Source: Candidatus Saccharimonadota bacterium
GTDB taxonomy: Bacteria; Patescibacteriota; Saccharimonadia; Saccharimonadales; Saccharimonadaceae
DNA: 64,000 bases
Assembly (NCBI GenBank): GCA_017515105.1
Contig: JAFWHO010000001.1
Coordinates: 1 to 64,000 of the forward strand
Reading direction: 5' to 3'
Position numbers and translations under genes: made by a program. Positions 41,819 through 50,457 of this stretch are shown piece after piece. The notes beneath the pieces are model-generated. The model was not told the origin of the DNA, did not search any database, and saw only the letters and a program-made list of their open reading frames with translations. The first letter of the stretch is position 1. Each line of letters starts with the position of its first letter.

Positions 41819-42403
41819 CTATTTAATTATCTCGTCAATAATCCCATATTTCTTCGCTTCTTCGGCGCTCATCCAGTTATCGCGGTCCATATCCTTCTCA
41901 ACCTGCTTCAAATCTTTCCCGGTATTTGCGGCAAAAATCTCCGCGAGGCGCTTCTTCAGGAACACCCCTTCGCGCAACATAATTTCCTGATCGGTAATTT
42001 TTCCCTCTGTACCGGATGACGGCTGGTGAATCATAATACGCGAATTCGGCAAACAATACCTCTTGCCCTTCGCCCCAGAGGACAAAAGCATCGCCCCCAT
42101 ACTCGCCTGTAGCCCAATCCCAATCGTCTCCACATCCGGCTCAATATAATTCATCGTATCAATAATCGCCAGCCCATCATACACACTCCCCCCAGGGGAA
42201 TTAATGTAAAGCTTGATCGGTTTCTTATTATCCTCATGCGCGAGATACAGAAGCTGCGCAATCACCAAATTAGCCGTATGCGAATTCACATCCTCCCCAA
42301 GAAACACAATCCGGTCATTGAGGAGCCTCGAATAAATATCATACGCCCTCTCCCCCTTATTTGTCTCCTCTACCACTGTAGGAACTAAATAATTCTTTGC
42401 CAT
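41819..42403 (-). CDS. clpP: ATP-dependent Clp protease proteolytic subunit
   Basis: 194 aa. [14 protein letters not shown], the nucleophile context GLQASMGAM, the His context SRIMIHQPS and the following Asp region form the ClpP catalytic triad. It forms the barrel protease that works with ClpC. AAAGGAG lies 6 nt before the ATG. It follows clpC by 21 bp, so both are on the CIRCE-controlled message. Confidence 0.96.
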   Translation of the reverse strand: MAKNYLVPTVVEETNKGERAYDIYSRLLNDRIVFLGEDVNSHTANLVIAQLLYLAHEDNKKPIKLYINSPGGSVYDGLAIIDTMNYIEPDVETIGIGLQASMGAMLLSSGAKGKRYCLPNSRIMIHQPSSGTEGKITDQEIMLREGVFLKKRLAEIFAANTGKDLKQVEKDMDRDNWMSAEEAKKYGIIDEIIK

Positions 42404-42424
42404 TTTTCTCCTTTCGATTCCAAA

Positions 42425-44893
42425 TTACTCTTTAATTAGCTTTAATTTCTTATTCACGTATTTCAATGTCGGGATGTCGCCCTTCTTCAAATTCTCCGCA
42501 ATAATCTCCTCTGAAAGCATCGATTCCACCTCATCCTCAATCTTACGACGAAGCGGTCTCGCCCCATTCTTCGGATCATAGCCTTCCTCAATCAAATAGT
42601 TCTTCGCGGCGTCATCCACCTTAATGCCGATCCCCTTCGTAGCGAGTCTCTGTTTAAGGTCATTAATCAAATTGTCGAAGATCTTCTCCACATCTTTGCG
42701 CGTCAAAGCGTGGAACACCAGGATATTATCCAACCTGTTAATCAACTCCGGTCGCATAATCTTCTTGAGCGCCTTCGTTGCATAAGATTTATTCTCCTCA
42801 TATTCTTCCTCAAGCAATTTCTTATCTTTCGCCGTCTTCGCCGTAAATCCGAGCTCGCTCTCTCTGTACATATCCGCCGACCCCAGGTTCGATGTCAAAA
42901 TCACAATCGTATTATTAAATTTAATCTTATTACCTTGCCCATCGGTCAAAACCCCGTCTTCTAATATTTGCAAAAGCAAATTAAACACGTCCGGATGAGC
43001 CTTCTCGATCTCATCAAATAGAATCACGGAATATGGCTTGCGTCGCACTGCCTCTGTTAATTTCCCACCGTCATCATATCCAACATACCCTGCCGGCGCA
43101 CCGACTAGTCTCGATACATTGTGTTTCTCGCCAAATTCCGACATATCAATCTTAATCAAAGCGTTCTCGCCACCAAATACTTCTCTTGCAATCACCCGCG
43201 CAAGCTCTGTTTTGCCTACGCCAGTCGGTCCCATAAATAGGAAAGAACCAATCGGCCTTCTCGAATCTGTAATCCCCGATCGCCCCCGACGAATCGCCTT
43301 CGCCACCGCTCGGACTGCTTCATTTTGCCCGATGATCGACTTATTCAGCTCATCCTCAAGCCCAAGAAGCATCTTCATCTCGGACCCATGCACCTTAGAC
43401 ACCGGAATCCCGGTCTTAAGAGATACCGCCGTAGCCAAATTCTCCTCGGTAAGCTTCGGGTTCACCTTATCTTTAACGCCGGCCTTCTCTAGAGCCTTAA
43501 TCTCTTTCTCCAATTTCGCAAGCTCCGTCTTATATCCAGCCGCCTTCTCATAATCTTCCTTCTCGGCCGCCTCAGCAATCTTATTCTCGAGCTGCGACTT
43601 TTCGATCTTCATCTTCTTGTATTTACCGCCACCCTTCTTATCTGCCGCAACCTTCGCAATCGCCGAAGCCTCATCAATAATATCAATCACCTTATCTGGC
43701 ATAAATCTGTCGTTGATATAGCGCTGCCCCATCGTAATCGCCGTCTCAAGGCACACATCCGGAATCACCACCCCGTGATGTTTCTCGTAGTGCCCCTTAA
43801 TTCCCTTCAAAATCCTTAGCGTCACCGCCGCCGATGGCTCTTCCACCATCACCGTCTGGAATCTACGGCTAAGCGCCTTGTCTTTCTCGATCGTTTTACG
43901 ATACTCATCTAGAGTCGTCGCGCCGATCAAATTAATCGTATTTCTAGCCAGCGCTGGCTTCAAAATGTTCGCCGCATCCATCGATCCTTCACCAGAACCC
44001 GCCCCGCACAGCAGATGAATCTCGTCGATAAAGAGCAGCACCGAATCATCCCCCACCGCCTCATCGATCACCCCCTTAATTCGCTCTTCAAACTCACCTC
44101 TAAACTTCGTCCCAGCAACAAGGGAAGACAAATCCACCTGATAAATATGTTTTCCAATCAAGTTTCCTGGAACTTCATTCTTAGCAATCCGCGTAGCAAG
44201 CCCCTCCACAATAGCCGTCTTACCAACACCAGCCTCACCAATCAGCACCGGATTTGACTTCGTACGCCGAGAAAGCACGGTCACTACCCGCTCGATCTCA
44301 CTCTCGCGCCCAATCACCGTATCAAGATGGCCTTGCTTCGCCTCCTCTGTTAAATCTTTCCCGTATTTTGTCAAAAACTTCAATTGTTTCTTATTCAAAT
44401 ACTTCGCTTTTTCGGCCTTTATCTTCTCGTCTTTCGTCTGCTCTTCTACTAATTTCTCAATTTCATTCATCACCTTTTCGTTGTCCACGTTTAGTCCAGC
44501 AAGAATAAGCGATGCTCTAGAATTTGGCTGGGAAAGCAGCGCGTACAAAATGTGCTCCGTCCCAATCACCGTCAATCCTTGTTCGTGCGTATAATTTCGC
44601 GCCATCCTAAGCGTCAAAATCACCGCCTCCGAGAGAGACATCATTGCCATATCTGAACCAGGTACTTCCACTGCAACTTTATTTAGAGCCTTCTCTACCT
44701 CCTCGGTTGTCGCACCCTCGCTCCTAAGCATCTTCGCACCGGTGGAATTGTCCATTGACATAATTCCAAGTAGCAGGTGTTCCGTCCCCATATATCCATT
44801 GTTATATCTTTTTGCAAAGTAGTCCGATTTCTGCAAAGCAAATCTCGCATTTTCGGACAATTTATTCATTATTTCGCTAAATTCTTCCTGCAT
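42425..44893 (-). CDS. clpC: Clp protease ATPase subunit ClpC
   Basis: 822 aa with the double Clp-N repeat (residues 1-145), first AAA+ module (Walker A GEAGVGKT, Walker [11 protein letters not shown]), a short UVR-like middle domain ([20 protein letters not shown]) and second AAA+ module ([22 protein letters not shown]). It unfolds substrates for ClpP. The ATG at 44893 is only 9 nt from the -10 box, giving a leader of about 2 nt. A perfect CIRCE overlaps the promoter. Confidence 0.96.
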   Translation of the reverse strand: MQEEFSEIMNKLSENARFALQKSDYFAKRYNNGYMGTEHLLLGIMSMDNSTGAKMLRSEGATTEEVEKALNKVAVEVPGSDMAMMSLSEAVILTLRMARNYTHEQGLTVIGTEHILYALLSQPNSRASLILAGLNVDNEKVMNEIEKLVEEQTKDEKIKAEKAKYLNKKQLKFLTKYGKDLTEEAKQGHLDTVIGRESEIERVVTVLSRRTKSNPVLIGEAGVGKTAIVEGLATRIAKNEVPGNLIGKHIYQVDLSSLVAGTKFRGEFEERIKGVIDEAVGDDSVLLFIDEIHLLCGAGSGEGSMDAANILKPALARNTINLIGATTLDEYRKTIEKDKALSRRFQTVMVEEPSAAVTLRILKGIKGHYEKHHGVVIPDVCLETAITMGQRYINDRFMPDKVIDIIDEASAIAKVAADKKGGGKYKKMKIEKSQLENKIAEAAEKEDYEKAAGYKTELAKLEKEIKALEKAGVKDKVNPKLTEENLATAVSLKTGIPVSKVHGSEMKMLLGLEDELNKSIIGQNEAVRAVAKAIRRGRSGITDSRRPIGSFLFMGPTGVGKTELARVIAREVFGGENALIKIDMSEFGEKHNVSRLVGAPAGYVGYDDGGKLTEAVRRKPYSVILFDEIEKAHPDVFNLLLQILEDGVLTDGQGNKIKFNNTIVILTSNLGSADMYRESELGFTAKTAKDKKLLEEEYEENKSYATKALKKIMRPELINRLDNILVFHALTRKDVEKIFDNLINDLKQRLATKGIGIKVDDAAKNYLIEEGYDPKNGARPLRRKIEDEVESMLSEEIIAENLKKGDIPTLKYVNKKLKLIKE

Positions 44894-44902
44894 AATACCC
44901 CT

Positions 44903-44940
44903 ATTGTAGCAAATTAGCACTCCAGCGTCAAGAGTGCTAA
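44903..44940 (-). promoter_or_regulatory. CIRCE operator overlapping the clpC promoter
   Basis: TTAGCACTC-N9-GAGTGCTAA (44914-44940) is a perfect CIRCE inverted repeat, the binding site of the heat-shock repressor HrcA. Within it is a -35 TTGACG (44931-44926), 17 bp from the -10 TACAAT (44908-44903), so a bound repressor would block RNA polymerase directly. Confidence 0.97.
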
Positions 44941-44975
44941 TTTACAATTTTCAGCCCCGTTTTATACGGGAAAGA

Positions 44976-45794
44976 TTATACTTCTCGAAGAACAGTATAT
45001 TGTGCTTCCAGCTCTGGGCCATAACCTGTAAAGCCAGGTAGCTCAAACTCCCATTCACCAGCGTCGTTCAACGTGAATATAATATCATAAGCAACACTTA
45101 CCTCATCGTTAATTATATGCGTGGGCATGTATTTAACCCAGTAAGCCACTTTATCATTGCCGTTATATTTAGCGTAAACGTTGGCATAGCCCACTCCATA
45201 ACCAAGCTGCTTCCCAGTAACTGCCTTCACTAGAAGGTCCAAAGCGGTATCGCCGTTTAATTCCTTAGCTTCAGTCGGAGTATTGGTGTTATCTTCTTCA
45301 GTATTTCCACCAGCGTTATTTTCCTCAAGCTCAATAATTTTTTCCGACAGCTCATTATTTTGCTTCTTCAACGAACTAATCTGCGTATTTAATTGTTCCT
45401 TCTGCGTATTCCCATCCATCATCGCCCATACACCAAAGCCAATCCCGCCGACTGCTAAGATCAAGCACAAGATCAAGCCATACAGCATTCCCTTACTGCT
45501 CTTCTTTTCACTCACGCCCTGCGCCATTATGTTTGGTTCTGGCTCTTTGGCCTTAGGCTCTGTTTTCGTTAAATTTGGAGTTGCAGGCGCATTCGCTACA
45601 CTAGTAGCACTAGCAGCCCCGGCAGCACCAGCCCCCGCCGCAGCGGTACCAGCCGCACCGGCTGCACTAGCAGCACTAGCGACACCAGCGACACCAGCGA
45701 CGCCAGCTACACCAGCCGGACTAGCACCAGCTGCCCCGGCAGCGCCAGCCGCATTTTGATTTGGCGTTCCAGCCACATTTTGATTTGGTTGCAT
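44976..45794 (-). CDS. Membrane protein with an Ala/Gly-rich low-complexity N-terminus
   Basis: 272 aa. Residues 1-75 consist largely of Ala, Gly, Val and Ser in short repeats (AAGAAGAAG, GVAGVAGVAGV). One membrane helix follows (about 102-122), then a coiled coil (about 130-160), an acidic linker and a C-terminal globular domain of about 100 aa. With a positive charge before the helix (KKSSKG) the Ala/Gly part should be cytoplasmic and the globular domain outside. No family recognised. GGAAGGG lies before the ATG. Confidence 0.72.
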   Translation of the reverse strand: MQPNQNVAGTPNQNAAGAAGAAGASPAGVAGVAGVAGVASAASAAGAAGTAAAGAGAAGAASATSVANAPATPNLTKTEPKAKEPEPNIMAQGVSEKKSSKGMLYGLILCLILAVGGIGFGVWAMMDGNTQKEQLNTQISSLKKQNNELSEKIIELEENNAGGNTEEDNTNTPTEAKELNGDTALDLLVKAVTGKQLGYGVGYANVYAKYNGNDKVAYWVKYMPTHIINDEVSVAYDIIFTLNDAGEWEFELPGFTGYGPELEAQYTVLREV

Positions 45795-45898
45795 ATTGCC
45801 CTTCCTTTTAAGTTCTATAATGCTTATGCAAACATTATATCACAAGTATGCTAGAATGATAATCAGGTGGGGATATGGTTTAATAAAAACGGAGGGAA

Positions 45899-47602
45899 AT
45901 GTTAAGAATCAAAGGTCAGAAACGGGATCCACTTGTCCCGCCACTCAGCGTATCAGCATTATTCAACCTATCCAGCTCTCGCCACTGGAATGACGTTGTC
46001 ATCAACCAAAAAGAGCTAGATTTTACCAGGCGCGAATTAAAGCAAGATTATCTAACTCTAGCTAAAGCCTTCCTTGAGCTTGGCATCAAGAAAAAAGATA
46101 TTATTACCATTGCCACTGGTCGCTCCATGTACGAGAATATTGTCATTTTTCTCGCTGCCAACCGCATCGGCGCCATCGTGAGCTTCCTAGATGAGCGCAC
46201 CGCCCGCGACACTCTCATCCACTACTTGGAAGAATTTAATTCCAAACTCCTCATCACTTACAAATATAGCGATCGCCGCATCCATGAATTAAAACAAGAC
46301 GTCAAATCCTTGAGATATGTTATCAATCTAGATGGCCGCACTGTCGACGAAGCAGGCCCAGACGATAACCAGGTAAAAGATATCGAATTCCATGCCCTGG
46401 ACGGTTTTTGGCTCGGCAAAACCAACATCCAAGTCGTCGCCGGCAGGTATCATAAACGCGTCCCCAAAAACATGTTCAAACCAAAAAACGAAGCCCTTAT
46501 TTCTTTCACTTCCGGCTCTACCTCCGGGCCTAAACCCATGGTTTTCACCAACAAAAACCTCATTGCTTCCGCAATTTATTCCAAAGTCGCCAGCGAAGTC
46601 AAAATGTGGGACAAAAATCTTCACACCTGGATGGACTACGTTAAATTTGACTGCCCATATGGGCTAGTTGTCTCTACTCTTGCTCCAATTTGTGGTGGTG
46701 GCGAAGTAATTTTAACTCCAGACATCTCTGACGACAATTTAGATTACTATATTAGTAAAAACCCCAACACTATCTTCGGAGTCCCCACACTTCTCGAAGT
46801 TATGCCTTCTCTAAAAAAAGAAACCGACATTAGCGACCTTAAAATGTTCGCCTCTGGCGGAGAGCGTCTCGAAAGATCCGCTTCTCTCGAAGCTCTTGAA
46901 TTTTTCAAAACACGCAGCAACCACAACGTCAAAATCAGCAACGGCTACGGCACCGGCGAAGCCCTCGGCCTCATTTCCACCGCCGTCGGCGGCTCCACCT
47001 ACAATCCAGACTCAGTTGGCGTTATTCCGGCCGGAGTCCACGTCATGATCCTAGACCCCGAAACCGGTGAGGAACTAGATTTTGGTAAAACAGGTATTCT
47101 CTGCGTCACCGGCAAGCACATCCTAAATCGTTATTATAACCGCCCCGAGCTTGACGACGAAAAAATCATCATCGTAAAAGGCCGCAAATTCATCAAAACC
47201 GGCGATCTCGCCTATGTCACTCCAACCGGCTACATTACCCTAGTCGGCCGCGCCACCTTCTTCATTAATAATTTACCCGCTAAAGTCTACTACGAAGTTG
47301 TTCGCACTGCCGTATCAAAATCTGACCTCGTCGACAAATGTTACGTCGTCAAAGGTCCCGACGCCAAATTCAAACTCGCACCCTACGCCTTCGTTGTTAC
47401 CAAAGATGGCGTCCCACATAACGATAAAACCCGCAAACAAATCCTAGAAACCACAAGTGAACAATTTAATCTTGGCCGCCGCCGCATCACGCTAAAAAAT
47501 TACGAGCTCCCATCCAAGATCGTCTTTCTTGACGAATTACCACAAACTCGTGCCAACAAAACAGATTTTCGCAAACTTGAAAAAATAGCCCGCGAGATGT
47601 AA
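45899..47602 (+). CDS. ANL superfamily adenylate-forming enzyme (acyl-CoA synthetase/AMP ligase-like)
   Basis: 567 aa with the ANL core motifs: SFTSGSTSGPKPMVF (phosphate loop), NGYGTGEALG (A5), KTGDLAY (A7) and a C-terminal LPQTRANKTDF, keeping the catalytic Lys. The A8 hinge is altered (GRATFFINNLPAKV). Such enzymes activate carboxylates with ATP, passing them to CoA, a carrier protein or an amine. The substrate is unknown. GGAGGG lies close to the ATG (about 3 nt). galU follows after 12 bp on the same strand, suggesting co-transcription. Confidence 0.85.
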   Translation: MLRIKGQKRDPLVPPLSVSALFNLSSSRHWNDVVINQKELDFTRRELKQDYLTLAKAFLELGIKKKDIITIATGRSMYENIVIFLAANRIGAIVSFLDERTARDTLIHYLEEFNSKLLITYKYSDRRIHELKQDVKSLRYVINLDGRTVDEAGPDDNQVKDIEFHALDGFWLGKTNIQVVAGRYHKRVPKNMFKPKNEALISFTSGSTSGPKPMVFTNKNLIASAIYSKVASEVKMWDKNLHTWMDYVKFDCPYGLVVSTLAPICGGGEVILTPDISDDNLDYYISKNPNTIFGVPTLLEVMPSLKKETDISDLKMFASGGERLERSASLEALEFFKTRSNHNVKISNGYGTGEALGLISTAVGGSTYNPDSVGVIPAGVHVMILDPETGEELDFGKTGILCVTGKHILNRYYNRPELDDEKIIIVKGRKFIKTGDLAYVTPTGYITLVGRATFFINNLPAKVYYEVVRTAVSKSDLVDKCYVVKGPDAKFKLAPYAFVVTKDGVPHNDKTRKQILETTSEQFNLGRRRITLKNYELPSKIVFLDELPQTRANKTDFRKLEKIAREM

Positions 47603-47614
47603 AATGAAATCATT

Positions 47615-48445
47615 ATGATTACAAAAGCTATTATCCCGGTAGCAGGATGGGGCACCCGACGTCTACCGATCACTAAGATTATCGAAAAATCAATGTTACC
47701 AGTTGGCAACCGCCCTCTTGTCGACTACTCCGTCCAGGACCTCATCAAGGCCGGCGTCAAAGACATATATATGGTCATCTCAAACGTCGAACCTTGCCAA
47801 GTCCAAGAATTCTACAAAGACAATCTCGCGCTTAATCAATACCTTGTCGACCGCGGCAAAGAAGACCGCCTCAAGCTCGCCAAAACTCTCCCCGACGATG
47901 TCACAATTCATTACACCGTCCAGGACCCAGCCGGCAAATACGGCACCGCCGTACCAATCGCGCTAGTCATGAAAGAATATAACCTAAACGAGCCTGTCTT
48001 AGTTTTCACAGGCGATGAATTTATTTGGAACCCAGGTGGCGAATCCGCTCCCGAAACCCTCCTCAAATCCGTAGAAAACGATACCGATTCCGTCATTCTT
48101 GGCATCGAAGTCGAAGAATCCAAGGTTTCAAAATATGGCGTCCTCTCCGTTGAAGATGGCAAACTAACCGACATCGTTGAAAAACCAACCCCCGAAGAAG
48201 CTCCATCCAATCTCGTCAACGTTTCCAAATACATCCTCTCCCCCGAACTTCTTCATAAAATCACCGAATATGTAGACGCTCACGACTTTGGTCCACTAGA
48301 CCAAGAATACATGATCACTGATCCAATCGACGATTACATCAAAAACGGCGGCGTCATGCGCGTCGCCATCGCTAAAGGCGAATACCTAGATGGTGGCACT
48401 GTCGAAGGCTGGCTCCACGCCAACAACGTAGTCTGCAGCGAATAG
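47615..48445 (+). CDS. galU: UTP-glucose-1-phosphate uridylyltransferase
   Basis: 276 aa. The N-terminal nucleotide-binding motif VAGWGTRRLPIT followed by KSMLPVGNRPLVDY is typical of GalU, and PLDQEYMITDPIDDYI and LDGGTVEGWLHANN complete the family pattern. It makes UDP-glucose for polysaccharides and glycolipids, consistent with the cluster at 57-64 kb and the UDP-sugar dehydrogenase at its end. No clear ribosome binding site is seen. It follows the ANL gene closely. Confidence 0.94.
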   Translation: MITKAIIPVAGWGTRRLPITKIIEKSMLPVGNRPLVDYSVQDLIKAGVKDIYMVISNVEPCQVQEFYKDNLALNQYLVDRGKEDRLKLAKTLPDDVTIHYTVQDPAGKYGTAVPIALVMKEYNLNEPVLVFTGDEFIWNPGGESAPETLLKSVENDTDSVILGIEVEESKVSKYGVLSVEDGKLTDIVEKPTPEEAPSNLVNVSKYILSPELLHKITEYVDAHDFGPLDQEYMITDPIDDYIKNGGVMRVAIAKGEYLDGGTVEGWLHANNVVCSE

Positions 48446-48465
48446 CCTCCCCACAAAACAGAACC

Positions 48466-48494
48466 AAAAATCCCCCACGAAACGGGGGATTTTT
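48466..48494. terminator. Bidirectional terminator between galU and gpmI
   Basis: AAAAATCCCCC and GGGGGATTTTT pair over 11 bp with a 7-nt loop; T-runs follow on both strands. It ends the convergent galU and gpmI messages. Confidence 0.95.
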
Positions 48495-48496
48495 AA

Positions 48497-50137
48497 CTAC
48501 TTGACTCTGATCAATGGGTCATCCCAATCCTCAGGAAAATCATTAAATCCACACAGCACCGCCATCGTCGCCGCAATATTTGAAAGCCCAGGTTGCCTCA
48601 AATTATTCAACACATACTTTGACTGGTTCGCCGTATCATCACAAATAATACATGGTACTTTATTTGTCGTATGCGCAGTCTTTGGGTTTCCATTAGCATC
48701 CAAAAGCTCCTCTGCATTTCCGTGGTCCGCAACGATAACCATACAACCACCAAGCTCAGCCACCCGTGCGTAAATCCTCTTTAGCCCAAGATCAATTGCC
48801 TCCATTGCCATAATTGTCGCATTAAGATCGGCCGTATGCCCCACCATATCGCCACCCGGATAATTCAGCCTAACAAATTTAAACTTATCGAGCTTATCTA
48901 TCACTGCGTCAGTAATCTCCGCCGTTTTCATCCACGGCCTCGTTTCAAATGGCTCAGTATAAGATTCTACTTCCACAAATTCCTCACCCGGCATTTTTTC
49001 GTAACTATTTCCGTTAAAATAATAAGTAATATGCCCAAACTTAACCGTCTCCGACACAGCCAGTTGCGAAACATCTTTTCCGCCCAAGAACTCATTCAGG
49101 GTTTCACTAATAACAATCGGTTCAACCAGCCTGTGCTCCGGCACATGCGTGTCGGAATTATACTCAGTCATCCCCACAAAATACACATCATCCGGCGTAT
49201 AATCCCCACGGTTAAAATACGGAAAATCCCAATAGGTAAAGGCCATCGCAATTTCAATCGCTCGATCCGCACGAAAATCAAAATAAATCAACGCGTCACC
49301 TTTTTCAATCTTACCTACCGGCTTATCGTCATCATCCACAATCACAAAAGGTGGTAAATATTGGTCTTGCACATCAGGAGTAAGTCGCCTCAGCGTCGCA
49401 ATTGCCTCATTCGCATCTTTAAAGAAATAGTCAGCCTCACCATTTACCATCATGTCCCAACCGCGTGCTACCATGTCCCAATCATTTTCATACCGATCAG
49501 CTACGCATACCATTCGCCCGCCACCAGACGCAATTCTGATGTCAGCATCAGGAAATCGCCTAGCAAAATCTTCAATCCTCTGAATGTATTTCGGCTCCGC
49601 TTGCGGCGGCACATCTCTACCATCAAAAACCGCATGAATTCTCATCGTACGCACACCCTCACTATAAGCTCGCGCAATCATCTGCTCAAGATGTGAAATA
49701 TGACTATGCACTCCCCCATCCGAAAAAATCCCAGCGAAATGCAAAGTCACGCTAGGGGGCCCCATATACTCATGCAAATTTTCGTTAATATCTCTAATAT
49801 TATTCACCCCCACAATCCGCGAAATAGCCCCCTTCCACGCCTCAGATTCAAACACCTTACCAGTACTAAAAGCTTCTTCGATATGAGCAATCCCCTGCTT
49901 AATAATCCTACCCGCCCCTATCGTATTGTGCCCCACTTCAGAATTTCCCATTTGCCCAGGCAAAAGCCCCACCGCTTCACCCGAAGCATCAAGCGCTACA
50001 TGTACATACTTTTGAGAAGCCTCACCAAGAAACTTCGTCCTAGCTTTCGATACGGCATTCCCTGGTGAATCAGGAGAAAGTCCCACACCATCCAAAACTG
50101 CGAGCACCACAGGCCCATCAAACTGTAGCTTATCCAT
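48497..50137 (-). CDS. gpmI: 2,3-bisphosphoglycerate-independent phosphoglycerate mutase
   Basis: 546 aa. LAVLDGVGL (metal Asp), GQMGNSEVGHNTIG (Ser nucleophile), VFDGRDVPP, DFRADRAIEIA and VIVADHGNAEEL (metal ligands) show a complete enzyme of the alkaline phosphatase superfamily. It interconverts 3- and 2-phosphoglycerate in glycolysis. ATG at 50137 is chosen because TATAAT lies 6 nt upstream in an extended -10 (TGC TATAAT), predicting a leaderless message. Confidence 0.95.
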   Translation of the reverse strand: MDKLQFDGPVVLAVLDGVGLSPDSPGNAVSKARTKFLGEASQKYVHVALDASGEAVGLLPGQMGNSEVGHNTIGAGRIIKQGIAHIEEAFSTGKVFESEAWKGAISRIVGVNNIRDINENLHEYMGPPSVTLHFAGIFSDGGVHSHISHLEQMIARAYSEGVRTMRIHAVFDGRDVPPQAEPKYIQRIEDFARRFPDADIRIASGGGRMVCVADRYENDWDMVARGWDMMVNGEADYFFKDANEAIATLRRLTPDVQDQYLPPFVIVDDDDKPVGKIEKGDALIYFDFRADRAIEIAMAFTYWDFPYFNRGDYTPDDVYFVGMTEYNSDTHVPEHRLVEPIVISETLNEFLGGKDVSQLAVSETVKFGHITYYFNGNSYEKMPGEEFVEVESYTEPFETRPWMKTAEITDAVIDKLDKFKFVRLNYPGGDMVGHTADLNATIMAMEAIDLGLKRIYARVAELGGCMVIVADHGNAEELLDANGNPKTAHTTNKVPCIICDDTANQSKYVLNNLRQPGLSNIAATMAVLCGFNDFPEDWDDPLIRVK

Positions 50138-50176
50138 AAACATATTATAGCACAAACCCCCTACGAAAAAGAATCT

Positions 50177-50320
50177 TTAAACTCTTTTAACTTTCACATT
50201 TCCCCCTAATATTACCAAACCATTCGCATCCTTCCAACTAATCGTACGGATCTCACGCCAAGCGATTCTTTTTACCTCTTTTACGTCTATTTTTTTAACG
50301 TTTTTGATGTTTATTTTCAT
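50177..50320 (-). CDS. 47-residue basic protein
   Basis: A short frame (MKINIKNVKKIDVKEVKRIA ..., 47 aa), very Lys-rich in its first half, followed by IRTISWKDANGLVILGGN, possibly a small beta-structured protein. It is supported by a promoter (TTGTGT-N17-TATAAT on the minus strand), an AAGAAGGG ribosome binding site 5-7 nt before the ATG and no competing gene. Family unknown. Its -35 region (ATGCTTGTGTTTA) is shared with the arcB promoter. Confidence 0.6.
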   Translation of the reverse strand: MKINIKNVKKIDVKEVKRIAWREIRTISWKDANGLVILGGNVKVKRV

Positions 50321-50408
50321 GTTGACCCTTCTTTAATAAAGCCATTATATAACATAGCCATAATAAACACAAGCATATTTTTAAATAATACTCAATTTTG
50401 TCACACAT

Positions 50409-50442
50409 AAAAATGAAGAGCCTTTCGACTCTTCATTTTTTT
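50409..50442 (-). terminator. Terminator at the end of the arcB-arcA-yfcC unit
   Basis: AAAAATGAAGAG and CTCTTCATTTTT pair over 12 bp with an 8-nt loop. It lies between the transporter stop (50458) and the 47-aa gene, and works in either direction. Confidence 0.92.
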
Positions 50443-50457
50443 AAAAGCGTAGTTAGT

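Noticed and set aside
43038-43553. 171-codon ORF antisense to clpC
   Set aside because: clpC is unmistakable over this interval and the antisense frame has no motif.
45283-45759. Ala/Pro-rich plus-strand ORF opposite the membrane protein gene
   Set aside because: Complement of the low-complexity Ala/Gly region; no ribosome binding site.
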